Shown here piece after piece: positions 24,699-32,350 of a stretch of DNA of 38,434 nt. Below the pieces are notes generated by a model. That model saw nothing but the letters and a program-made list of their open reading frames with translations, made no database searches and was not told the origin of the DNA. This DNA is from Muribaculaceae bacterium. Lineage in GTDB: Bacteria > Bacteroidota > Bacteroidia > Bacteroidales > Muribaculaceae. The stretch covers positions 1 to 38,434 of the forward strand of contig JAGAJP010000025.1 of NCBI GenBank assembly GCA_017626045.1, written 5' to 3'. Within the stretch, counting starts at the first letter, position 1. The number at the start of each line of letters is the position of its first letter. The translations under genes and the position numbers were made by a program.

Positions 24699-25922
24699 CT
24701 ACAGCCGCGAGATCCGCTCCATTGCCTCACGTGTAGCCTCACGCGTATTGAACGCCGTAAGACGCAGATACCCCTCGCCGCACGCGCCGAAACCCGCGCC
24801 CGGAGTTCCCACCACCGCCACACGACTGAGCAGCCGATCGAAGAAATCCCACGACGACACCCCCTCGGGTGTCTTCAGCCATACATACGGAGAGTCAACA
24901 CCTCCCGCCACCTCATAGCCGGCTGCCGCAAGCGACTCGCGCATTATCCGGGCATTCTCCATGTAATAGTCTATGGTCTCGGCTATCTGCCGGCGACCCT
25001 CCGCAGTATAGGTGGCTTCCGCCGCTCGCTGCGACACGTAGGAGGCACCGTTGAACTTAGTGCACTGCCGACGCCGCCATAGTCGGTTGAGCGGCACTCT
25101 CTCGCCGCTCTCCCCTATCCCGGTCAACTGTCGCGGCACTACTGTATAGCCGCACCGGATGCCGGTGAACCCTGCAGTCTTGGAAAAACTGCGGAACTCA
25201 ACCGCCACATCCCGCGCTCCCTCTATCTCATAGATGCTGTGGGGAACGTCCGGATTATGGATATATGCCTCGTATGCGGAATCGAAAAGTATCAGACTCC
25301 CCTCACGCCGTGCATAGTCTACCCACATTTTCAGTTCATCGCGCGTCATCGCCGTGCCGGTAGGATTGTTGGGGCTGCAGAGATATATAACGTCAGAGCG
25401 AACCGACGGCAACTGCGGCACATACCCGTTCTCACGCGTCATAGGAAGATATATTATTCCCTCATGACGGCATCCGTCGGGTGCGCCTCCGCGTCCCGCC
25501 ATCACATTGGTGTCCACATACACCGGATACACCGGATCCGTGACCGCCACCCTGCAGTCCGACGCCAATATGTCGCCGAAATTTCCCAGATCGCTCTTCG
25601 CGCCGTCGCCTACGAATATCTCGTCGGCATCTATGTCTATACCTCTTGAGCGGTAGTCGGTCTCGGCTATACGGTCACGCAGAAAGGGATACCCCTGCTC
25701 CGGACCGTAGCCGTGAAACGATGCCGCATCCGCCTCGTCGTCTACCGCGCGGTGCATGGCTTCTATCGCCGCTCCACACAGAGGACGCGTCACGTCGCCT
25801 ATCCCCATGCGGATGATGTCCGCCCCGGGATTATTCTCCTTGAATGCGCTAACCCTGCGGGAAATTTCCGAAAACAGATACGATTCCGGCAAATGAAGAA
25901 AACTTTCGTTTATACGCAACAT
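24699..25922 (-). CDS. dapL: LL-diaminopimelate aminotransferase
   Basis: 407 residues, PLP fold type I aminotransferase. It makes LL-diaminopimelate from tetrahydrodipicolinate and glutamate, a shortcut in lysine and peptidoglycan synthesis. It starts with the family signature LRINESFLHLPESYLFSEI. FVGDGAKSDLGN (103-114) binds the cofactor phosphate, SPNNPTGT is at 183-190, and the Schiff-base lysine is Lys248 in FRSFSKTAGFTG. Full length. It lies 69 bp downstream of dapF, which epimerises its product, so the two consecutive pathway steps are co-transcribed. The gap between them is filled by repeat island C. Confidence 0.96.
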   Translation of the reverse strand: MLRINESFLHLPESYLFSEISRRVSAFKENNPGADIIRMGIGDVTRPLCGAAIEAMHRAVDDEADAASFHGYGPEQGYPFLRDRIAETDYRSRGIDIDADEIFVGDGAKSDLGNFGDILASDCRVAVTDPVYPVYVDTNVMAGRGGAPDGCRHEGIIYLPMTRENGYVPQLPSVRSDVIYLCSPNNPTGTAMTRDELKMWVDYARREGSLILFDSAYEAYIHNPDVPHSIYEIEGARDVAVEFRSFSKTAGFTGIRCGYTVVPRQLTGIGESGERVPLNRLWRRRQCTKFNGASYVSQRAAEATYTAEGRRQIAETIDYYMENARIMRESLAAAGYEVAGGVDSPYVWLKTPEGVSSWDFFDRLLSRVAVVGTPGAGFGACGEGYLRLTAFNTREATREAMERISRL

Positions 25923-25930
25923 CTTTGGTA

Positions 25931-26026
25931 ATTAGTAATGAGTAATTAGTATGCCTCCCAAGCGCGAAGCCTAATCCGAAGCGAAGCAATTCTAAATTCT
26001 AAATTCTAAATTCTCGATTATGCATT
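25931..26026. repeat. composite heptamer element C
   Basis: The left arm is ATTAGTA, ATGAGTA, ATTAGTA (25931-25951). Ten bp later comes the GC-rich core GCGCGAAGCC (25962-25971), then CGAAGC repeats. The right arm is ATTCTAA x3, ATTCTCG, ATTATGC (25989-26023) in strict 7-bp phase. The right arm contains the stop codon and last codons of dapF. Confidence 0.8.
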
Positions 26027-26834
26027 TCCCTTCAAACGCGGTGGCTGCCGGCCCGGTCATCATCACGTGGCCATCGTCGTTGAGGGCGATGCGGAGGTCG
26101 CCACCGCGCAGATGCACAGTGACGGCTTTTTCCGTAAGCCCGGCGGTAATCGCCGCCACGGCAACTGCGCATGCGCCGGTGCCGCAAGCCATCGTCTCGC
26201 CGCTCCCGCGCTCCCATACGCGCATCTCTATTTCACTCTTACCCGCTATTCGCGCAAACTCCACATTGGTTCTGTCGGGGAAACGCGGATGCCTCTCGAT
26301 CTGAGGTCCGTCGCCAAGCACCAGGGAGTCGCCGGGATATTCGTCTACAAAGCATACGAAGTGCGGATTCCCCATCGATATGCAGGCTCCGCGATAAGCG
26401 ACTCCTTCACTGATGGAAACGGACTCCTCCGCACTTTCCACCACAGGAAGCCCCATGTCTACAGTGACCTGAATCTCCTCGTCGCCGGGACGGGCATCTT
26501 CCGCTATCACCACATGCTTCACTCCCGATAGAGTGTCGATCATCAGGTCCTTTCTGTCAGTAAACCCTTTGTCATACACGAACTTCGCCACGCAACGGAT
26601 GCCGTTGCCGCACATCTTTCCCTCCGATCCGTCGGCGTTGAAGATGCGCATCTTGAAGTCCGCGCGATCCGACGCGCATACCAGTATGATGCCGTCGCCG
26701 CCGACTCCGGTATGTCGCCGGCTCAACCGACGCGCCAGACCCTCTATATCGTTCGGCACGCCCCTGCGGCAGTCGATATAGATATAATCGTTGCCACACC
26801 CATGCATCTTAGTAAATTCAATCTTCTCTGTCAT
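25992..26834 (-). CDS. dapF: diaminopimelate epimerase
   Basis: 280 residues; cofactor-independent epimerase converting LL- to meso-diaminopimelate for peptidoglycan and lysine. The two active-site cysteines are in KMCGNGIRC (Cys75) and MACGTGAC (Cys217). HGCGNDYIYID at 11-21 and GNPHFV at 155-160 are also present. Complete in both halves. The final residues after FEGK (CIIENLEFRI) are encoded by a 7-bp tandem repeat, and the TAG stop lies within it, so the natural C-terminus appears to have been replaced or extended by the repeat. It sits between envC and dapL, bracketed by elements C and D. Confidence 0.96.
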   Translation of the reverse strand: MTEKIEFTKMHGCGNDYIYIDCRRGVPNDIEGLARRLSRRHTGVGGDGIILVCASDRADFKMRIFNADGSEGKMCGNGIRCVAKFVYDKGFTDRKDLMIDTLSGVKHVVIAEDARPGDEEIQVTVDMGLPVVESAEESVSISEGVAYRGACISMGNPHFVCFVDEYPGDSLVLGDGPQIERHPRFPDRTNVEFARIAGKSEIEMRVWERGSGETMACGTGACAVAVAAITAGLTEKAVTVHLRGGDLRIALNDDGHVMMTGPAATAFEGKCIIENLEFRI

Positions 26835-26838
26835 AATA

Positions 26839-26929
26839 ATTACGCATTACGTAAAACACCCCGCGCGAAGCCAATTATGCATTATGCATTATGAATTATG
26901 AATTATGCATTATGCATTAAGCATTATCT
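26839..26929. repeat. composite heptamer element D
   Basis: The left arm is ATTACGC, ATTACGT (26839-26852). Ten bp later comes the core GCGCGAAGCC (26863-26872), and 1 bp later the right arm of eight heptamers (26874-26929): ATTATGC x2, ATTATGA x2, ATTATGC x2, ATTAAGC, ATTATCT. The end overlaps the envC stop codon (26924-26926). Same orientation and same left-arm-to-core spacing as element C. Confidence 0.85.
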
Positions 26930-28594
26930 TATCCAGCTCTCCGGATTCTGCTTCTCCCGACCTTTCCAGACCTCGAAGTGCACGGAGCCGCGACGAGGAT
27001 CGTCAGGGTCAGCGGCGGCGCTTCCCACAGTCTGACCGGTATTCACGCGCGAACCCACCGACACCGACACCGACGAGAGATTGCCGTATACAGTGTAGTA
27101 TTCGCCATGATTCACTATCACAACCGATCCATAGCCCGACACCTTGTAGACACCGGATACCTTTCCGGCGCATACCGCCTTGACAGTGGATCCCTTCGCC
27201 ACCTCGGCGTCGATGCCAGGGTTGTCGTAAACCACTTCCGGCAGTTCCGGCATGGAGTGGCGTCCGAAAGGATTCGTGATGCGCCATCCGCCGTCGACCG
27301 GGCGCGGAAGCGAACCCCTCAGAGCGGCGAAGTTCACATTCGGTGCCGTTGACTGCACAGCGCTCTTAGAGGGACTCTCCACTGCCTTGGTGGGTTTCCG
27401 GTCGGTTCTCCGGCGCGAGCCCTTCTCACTGTTTTTCTTACGTTTCTTCTCTTCCTCAGCCTTTTTCTTGGCGGCTTTCTTTTCCGCCTTCTCTTTCTCT
27501 TTGGCTGCCTTCTTCTCCTCCTCGGCCCGTTTCTTGGCTTCCTTCTCGGCTGCCTCACGGTCGACGTCGCTACGGGCCGCCGCCTCTTTCTCGGCTGCCG
27601 CCCTCGCCTCCGCCTCTTCGGCGGCTCTGCGTTCCGCCTCAGCCCGAGCCTTTTCCCTGGCTATTCTTTCCGACTCCGCCTTCTCTCTCGCCTTGCGCTC
27701 CGCCTCCGCCTTCGCCTGCTCCTGAGCTATCAACTGCGATATACTGGCGTTCAGACGGTTTGCCTCATTCTGCTTGGAGGCGAGATGCGACTGCAGCATG
27801 TCGCCGTTGCGGCGCAGTCCCGCCACAAGCTGCTCCTGACGCTGATGCTTTGTCTCCAAAGTCTTCTGCGCCGAGTTCAGGCGCGTGAGTGCGCTGGCGT
27901 GCATCTCTTTCACTCCCGCCAGTTTCTCCCGTTCTCCGCTGAGAAGGGTTATCTTGGCGTCGATGTCGGATGTCTTTTTGTCTTTCCATTTGGAAAACTG
28001 CCTGATGTATCTTATGCGACGCATCGCCTGGTTGAAGTTTTCCGACGCGAACACAAACGCCAGTGCCGAACGGTTCTTGCGCGTCAGGCGCATCTTCTTC
28101 ACGGCCTTCAGATACTCCTCCCTCATCCGCGCGAGGTCGGCTTCGTTTTTCGCTATCTCGTCACCGAGAGCGGTTATCTCGGTCTGCAGCGAACTTACCT
28201 TCCCCTGCAGGTCCGAGACCTGACGTCTGCCGTCCTTGATTTCCGACGACAGTCGGTTGAGGTCCGAGAGCCCCTGCTTCATCTCCTGCTCGTTGAGCCG
28301 GAGCTGTTCCTTGGTCTGCCGGATATCCTTTTCCGCCGCGTCGCGCATCCTCTTGGCTTCGGCGGATGAACCCGGCACCTTCCCTTTTGCAGTCCCGGAA
28401 CCGCTCCGCCTGCCGGTCCCCTTCTTTTTCTTCCCGGATGCTGCTGTTGTGGTTTTCTTCCCTGAACCGGATGTAGCGGTCTTCTTCCCTTTTGGAGAAG
28501 CCGCCGAGACGGCAACAGGACCGGACGACAGCGCCACCACGCAGGCAAGCGCCAGCGGCAGGATTCTCAATATGTGATGATGGAGATATTTCAT
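26924..28594 (-). CDS. EnvC-like murein hydrolase activator (degenerate M23/LytM)
   Basis: 556 residues. Signal peptide (about 1-32), a Lys/Ser/Thr-rich linker (about 33-75), a long coiled coil (about 80-310), a very charged Ala/Lys/Glu segment (about 290-400), and a C-terminal LytM domain (about 430-556). The domain lacks most zinc ligands: the HxxxD motif reads NPGID (Asn458, Asp462), HxH reads SVH (Ser537, His539), and YGHL reads YGNL. This is the pattern of EnvC/NlpD-type activators, which have no hydrolase activity but switch on N-acetylmuramoyl-L-alanine amidases during septum splitting. The gene is 21 bp after the DUF4292 gene, in an order (dut-TPR-DUF4292-M23) that I recall as common in Bacteroidales. 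Its last codons are heptamer repeat. Confidence 0.88.
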   Translation of the reverse strand: MKYLHHHILRILPLALACVVALSSGPVAVSAASPKGKKTATSGSGKKTTTAASGKKKKGTGRRSGSGTAKGKVPGSSAEAKRMRDAAEKDIRQTKEQLRLNEQEMKQGLSDLNRLSSEIKDGRRQVSDLQGKVSSLQTEITALGDEIAKNEADLARMREEYLKAVKKMRLTRKNRSALAFVFASENFNQAMRRIRYIRQFSKWKDKKTSDIDAKITLLSGEREKLAGVKEMHASALTRLNSAQKTLETKHQRQEQLVAGLRRNGDMLQSHLASKQNEANRLNASISQLIAQEQAKAEAERKAREKAESERIAREKARAEAERRAAEEAEARAAAEKEAAARSDVDREAAEKEAKKRAEEEKKAAKEKEKAEKKAAKKKAEEEKKRKKNSEKGSRRRTDRKPTKAVESPSKSAVQSTAPNVNFAALRGSLPRPVDGGWRITNPFGRHSMPELPEVVYDNPGIDAEVAKGSTVKAVCAGKVSGVYKVSGYGSVVIVNHGEYYTVYGNLSSVSVSVGSRVNTGQTVGSAAADPDDPRRGSVHFEVWKGREKQNPESWIR

Positions 28595-28615
28595 TTTTAG
28601 AAGTTGTCTAAATCG

Positions 28616-29458
28616 CTAAAAACGCATTATGCCCTTGAAATCGGTTTTCCGGTATTTGGCGCCGGGATTGGTGAAGGTCATCGGCATCGGCGCATAGTCG
28701 GGATAGGAAAGTTCAAGTTCACCGTTGAGCGGCGGTTTGTCGCCGAGCGTAATCCGGAGCCCCAATGTCCAGCCTCCCGTGCCATAGAGATATGTGGTCT
28801 CGAGCAGTGTGCGCACCTTTGTCAGCATAAGGGCAAACGACAGCAACTGCCAATGTTCCGGCTCCATGATATAGGCGCATTCCATCCCTCTCATCTGCAG
28901 GTCGGGACCCGGGAAGAGCATCACTCCCTGACCCGGAATCTCCAGCCATTCGGAGTTGGCGGCTGTCTCGGCGGTTATCCTGCCGAATCCGGGGAGCGCC
29001 ACCTGCCCGAGGAGTATGTCCTGCACGTCGGATATGAGGTCCGGCGCTATCGAGTCGAGGGGATAGGAGCAGTATGTTCGGGTGTGCTTGTTGATGCATG
29101 TCACCGAGTCGGGAGAGATTTCCACTCTCGCCACTTCCCCGAGGATCGGGGCGCGAGCCGACAATATTATGCTTTTGCCACGCTCCATATAGACCTTCAC
29201 GCCGGGCCGGATGGGAAGACCGTCGAACGAGAGTTTCCCCTGCATCGACAGTTCACGCCATTCTGAGTCGTAGGAGGCGGTGATGGAGTCTACCGCCGCC
29301 GGGATGTCCACTTTCATCGGCTGAGCGATAGCGACGGTGTCAGCCGGCATCGGCTGCATGGAGGCTTCGGAAGGAAGCGCCATGAGCATTGCCGACGCGA
29401 GCGCCGCTATAGCCAGTGCGTGTCTTAGGACGTGTCTTATTCTTGAAACTTTTCTCAT
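28616..29458 (-). CDS. DUF4292 domain protein
   Basis: 280 residues. The N-terminal signal sequence (about 1-33, ending LPSEA) lacks a lipobox Cys, unlike the usual DUF4292 proteins, which are lipoproteins. The domain (about 55-280) starts with SITASYDSEWRELSMQGKLSF and ends with PMPMTFTNPGAKYRKTDFKGI. It resembles a LolA/LolB-like half-barrel that could carry lipid or lipoprotein in the periplasm, but that is inference from the fold family. It lies between the TPR gene (34 bp) and the EnvC-like gene (21 bp). Confidence 0.82.
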   Translation of the reverse strand: MRKVSRIRHVLRHALAIAALASAMLMALPSEASMQPMPADTVAIAQPMKVDIPAAVDSITASYDSEWRELSMQGKLSFDGLPIRPGVKVYMERGKSIILSARAPILGEVARVEISPDSVTCINKHTRTYCSYPLDSIAPDLISDVQDILLGQVALPGFGRITAETAANSEWLEIPGQGVMLFPGPDLQMRGMECAYIMEPEHWQLLSFALMLTKVRTLLETTYLYGTGGWTLGLRITLGDKPPLNGELELSYPDYAPMPMTFTNPGAKYRKTDFKGIMRF

Positions 29459-29492
29459 TGTATAATGTCATGCGCCTTTCGGCTGACGGTTG

Positions 29493-31310
29493 TCAGAGTC
29501 CGCGGCGCTTTATTTTATCTGATATTGTCTTGTTGTCTTTGTCGAGTGCACGGGCTTTTTTCCAGCTTTCCACAGCCTTGTCGCGGAGTCCGCAGCGATA
29601 CTGTATGTCGCCCAAATGGTCCCAGTATTCGGCTGTCGCCGCATCCTTCAGGTCTGCTTTCTCTATCGCGCTCTCCTGAAGCGTCAGCGCCTCGTCATAT
29701 TTCTCCTGAAGATAATATATCCACGCGAGGGTGTCGATATACACCGGATTGTCGGGGTCTGAGTCAAGTGCCTTGCGGCTCATCTCCTGCGCCTTCTCAA
29801 GGTCGCCCCCCGCGAGGGCGAGATAATAGGCGTAGTTGTTGAGCGCCATGGCGTTGTCGGGGTTGAGCGCGATGCTGGTCTCATACTGCCGGAGCGCGAG
29901 GTCGGTGTCGCCCCTCTTGTGAGTGGCATCGGCGGCCATCGAGAAGATGTCGCCGATACGCGACAGGGCGTCGATCGGCAGCGCCGACACCTTTTTCAGT
30001 ATCGTCTGCGTGCTGTCGGTGAGCAACGCCCCGGGCAAGTCCTGGTTCAGCAGTTTCTGATATGTCTCAAGGGCTATATCCGTCCGGTCGAGCATCGAGG
30101 CGGCGGCACTGTATACGAGCAGCAGACCGCGGGGTTCTTCGGGCAGTTTTGCAAGCGACTCCTCGCAAACCTCGAGTGTCTTTTGGTAGTCGCCGTCGGA
30201 ATAATAGAATGATGCGAGCCGCGACCGGTAGTCGGGATTGTCGGAGTCAAGGTCGATGGCATACGACATCAGTTCCTCGGCACGTGTCATGTTGTCGGTG
30301 GCGGCGAAAAACTGTGCCCCGAGGTCCAGGACCTCCAGCTCGTGGGGATACTGCCGCAGCAGTCCGTCGAAGAGGCGCGACGCCCGACGCGTGTCGGCGG
30401 AGTCGGCTATGATGTTGTGCATATAGCGGGTCATCATGTCGAGTTTCTCCTCCAGTTCAATATTCTCGCTGAGTATCGCCTCCGCGCTCTTCCGGTCATA
30501 CTCGGCGGAGTCCCCTTTCTGCAGATAGTAGTTGGCGAGAGTCAGTTTTGTCCTTCCGTCGTCGGGGTCCAGGGTCTCTGCCTTGAGGTAGCAGGCGAGC
30601 GCCGAGTCCGGCATCTCCAGCACCTCCATCACATTGCCGCGCAGCAGTAGATAGTCGGGACTTACCGGATGCTCCGACACCAGTCGCCGGCTCTCCTCGA
30701 GCATGGCGGCGGTGTCACCCTTGTTGAGCATGAACTGCAGTTTCCTTATGCTGAGGTCGGAGTTCTCTCCCTCTATGCGCTCGTAGCGCTCGAGTGCCTG
30801 TATGGCGCGGTCCATGTCCTGCTTCATGGCATAGTACTGGGCAAGCTGCAGTAATACCGACGTGAGCGACGGAGCGATTTTCTCTGTGCGCTCTCCCACC
30901 CTTATCGCCTCGTCGAGGTCGCCGCTCTGGGCTGCCAGAAACGAATAGTTCATCGCTTCGCCGGTCTCCGACGGATACTTGTCGACAAATCCGCGCATGA
31001 GGTCGAGCGAGCGGCGAATCTCCGTGGGGGTCTGCAGCGTGTCGTTGCGAAGCAACATCCTCATGAGGGCATACGCGTAGTTCGCCTCCTCGTAGCCGGG
31101 ATCGCTCGACGAGGCTTTCTTCATCAGTTCGTATGCCTCCCCGTTACGCCCCTCGGCAAGGGCCACGCTCCCCTCCACATAGTAATACCGCGCCTTCGCA
31201 TGGTCCGTCTCGTTGACGGCAGGTCTGTTGGCGGCGACTATGCCGTATGCGCCGAAAAATGCCAGCGAGGAGGCAAGGGATGTCAATACTGTTGTTAGTG
31301 TATTGTTCAT
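29493..31310 (-). CDS. tetratricopeptide repeat protein
   Basis: 605 residues. One N-terminal hydrophobic segment (about 7-28) is a membrane anchor or signal peptide. The rest is an array of TPR or TPR-like helical pairs; the clearest units are YYYVEGSVALAEGRNGEAYELMKKA, LRQYETSIALNPDNAMALNNYAYYLALAGG, and YIDTLAWIYYLQEKYDEALTLQESAIE near the C-terminus. Such proteins scaffold envelope complexes; the partner here is not evident. It starts 9 nt after dut and precedes DUF4292 in the same operon. Confidence 0.88.
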   Translation of the reverse strand: MNNTLTTVLTSLASSLAFFGAYGIVAANRPAVNETDHAKARYYYVEGSVALAEGRNGEAYELMKKASSSDPGYEEANYAYALMRMLLRNDTLQTPTEIRRSLDLMRGFVDKYPSETGEAMNYSFLAAQSGDLDEAIRVGERTEKIAPSLTSVLLQLAQYYAMKQDMDRAIQALERYERIEGENSDLSIRKLQFMLNKGDTAAMLEESRRLVSEHPVSPDYLLLRGNVMEVLEMPDSALACYLKAETLDPDDGRTKLTLANYYLQKGDSAEYDRKSAEAILSENIELEEKLDMMTRYMHNIIADSADTRRASRLFDGLLRQYPHELEVLDLGAQFFAATDNMTRAEELMSYAIDLDSDNPDYRSRLASFYYSDGDYQKTLEVCEESLAKLPEEPRGLLLVYSAAASMLDRTDIALETYQKLLNQDLPGALLTDSTQTILKKVSALPIDALSRIGDIFSMAADATHKRGDTDLALRQYETSIALNPDNAMALNNYAYYLALAGGDLEKAQEMSRKALDSDPDNPVYIDTLAWIYYLQEKYDEALTLQESAIEKADLKDAATAEYWDHLGDIQYRCGLRDKAVESWKKARALDKDNKTISDKIKRRGL

Positions 31311-31319
31311 GTCCGCTGT

Positions 31320-31760
31320 CTATCTTGTGCCTGAATGACCGAATCCTCCCTCTCCCCTTTCGGTGTCGGAAAGAGTGTCCGCGCTCCGCAGAAACACCTG
31401 CTCCACGCGGACGAACACCATCTGGCATATCCTCTCGCCGCTCTCAACCCTGAAAGGCTCGGAACCGAGATTCACAAGTATAACACCTACATATCCCCGA
31501 TAGTCGCTGTCAATAGTGCCGGGAGTGTTGAGCACCGTGACGCCGTGCTTGAGGGCGAGTCCGCTGCGCGGCCTTATCTGGCACTCGAATCCTGCCGGAA
31601 TCTCGAGCCGTATGCCGGTGGCGATCAGCTTTCTCTCGAGGGGAGCGAGCGTCACCGGTCCCTCGGGAAGCCATGCCCGCAGGTCCATGCCGGCGGCTCC
31701 CGGCGTGGCGTAAGCCGGCAATTCATTGCCCGATTCGTTGATTATCCTGATTTCTGTCAT
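31320..31760 (-). CDS. dut: dUTP diphosphatase
   Basis: 146 residues; trimeric dUTPase hydrolysing dUTP to dUMP and PPi, which keeps uracil out of DNA and supplies dTMP synthesis. All five motifs are visible: AGMDLRA (23-29), RPRSGLA (63-69), GTIDSDYRGYVGV (81-93, catalytic Asp84, Tyr87), ERICQMVF (109-116) and the C-terminal arm RGEGGFGHSG (135-144). Normal length. It is the first gene of the operon running to dapL; a TATATTTG box at 31790-31783 lies just upstream. Confidence 0.96.
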   Translation of the reverse strand: MTEIRIINESGNELPAYATPGAAGMDLRAWLPEGPVTLAPLERKLIATGIRLEIPAGFECQIRPRSGLALKHGVTVLNTPGTIDSDYRGYVGVILVNLGSEPFRVESGERICQMVFVRVEQVFLRSADTLSDTERGEGGFGHSGTR

Positions 31761-31782
31761 ATCTACTTAACACTTCAAACTG

Positions 31783-31790
31783 CAAATATA
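31783..31790 (-). promoter_or_regulatory. candidate -7 box of the dut-dapL operon
   Basis: TATATTTG on the minus strand, 23 bp before the dut ATG. There is no TTG at the expected distance. Confidence 0.45.
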
Positions 31791-31850
31791 ACGATTTTTT
31801 TCCAATGAAGCCCTATCCCCCGCAGCAAAAGTGAGGAGCAAGTGGCAAAG

Positions 31851-31886
31851 AAAAAACTCCCGTCCGAATGGACCGGGAGTTTTTTC
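31851..31886. terminator. bidirectional-type terminator of the ferredoxin gene
   Basis: ACTCCCGTCC / GGACCGGGAGT with one bulged base and a 4-nt loop, flanked by A6 on the left and T6 on the right. It lies 25 bp past the ferredoxin stop on the minus strand, where the A-run reads as T6. Confidence 0.85.
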
Positions 31887-31910
31887 TTTTCTCTGAGGCT
31901 TTGTCTCTGA

Positions 31911-32078
31911 TCAGCCTTCAGTGATTGCACCGCTCGGGCATACCTGCGCGCAGCTGCCGCAGTCAATGCAGGTGTCCGGATTGATGTGATAGATATCGCC
32001 TTCGCTGATTGATTCAGTAGGACATACACTCTGGCAGGTGCCACATGCAACGCAGTCGTCGCCAATTACATAAGCCAT
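31911..32078 (-). CDS. 2[4Fe-4S] ferredoxin
   Basis: Only 55 residues, starting MAYVIGDDCVACGTCQSVCP. Two complete CxxCxxCxxxCP clusters are present: Cys9-12-15-19 and Cys37-40-43-47, so each cubane cluster is ligated by three Cys of one motif and the last of the other, as in clostridial ferredoxins. It is a soluble low-potential electron carrier, probably for pyruvate:ferredoxin oxidoreductase, hydrogenase or Rnf in anaerobic metabolism; none of these is in the window. It has its own strong promoter and terminator and is therefore monocistronic. Confidence 0.95.
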   Translation of the reverse strand: MAYVIGDDCVACGTCQSVCPTESISEGDIYHINPDTCIDCGSCAQVCPSGAITEG

Positions 32079-32133
32079 AATAGTTGTTCTTTAAAAGTTT
32101 ATTGTTTCTTTGTTTATTGTCGGTTTTCTTATG

Positions 32134-32164
32134 CAAATTTAAACCTAAAACCGCAATCCAACAA
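32134..32164 (-). promoter_or_regulatory. Bacteroidetes-type promoter of the ferredoxin gene
   Basis: On the minus strand TTG (32164-32162; TTTG with the next base), a 20-bp spacer, and TAAATTTG (32141-32134). The start near 32127 leaves a leader of about 49 nt. Confidence 0.75.
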
Positions 32165-32199
32165 ACATTCTGCCCCAAAATCGCTATCCATACCCCTAA

Positions 32200-32217
32200 T
32201 TTAGACATTGTCTAAAC
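32200..32217. promoter_or_regulatory. inverted repeat upstream of the ferredoxin promoter
   Basis: TTTAGAC, three bases, GTCTAAA. A third half-site GTCTAAA occurs about 40 bp further on, near 32251-32258. It lies about 38 bp upstream of the -33 element. An operator is possible; no known regulator site is matched. Confidence 0.3.
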
Positions 32218-32273
32218 TATTAGCCCGAATGACGCACTGCTTAAACAAGTCGTCTAAACACCGAAGTGTTACA

Positions 32274-32307
32274 CCGGGGGCGAGAAATTCGAATTCCTCG
32301 CCCCCGG
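32274..32307 (-). terminator. terminator after the M3 peptidase gene
   Basis: A perfect 11-bp stem CCGGGGGCGAG / CTCGCCCCCGG with a 12-nt loop that is itself palindromic around GAATTC. About 45 bp past the peptidase stop. Confidence 0.7.
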
Positions 32308-32350
32308 GTAATTCCTCGCTACAGAAGCACCTGAACACAGAAGAATCCAA

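Noticed and set aside
26839..26929. CRISPR array
   Set aside because: The repeats are 7 bp, contiguous and without unique spacers, and no cas gene is nearby.
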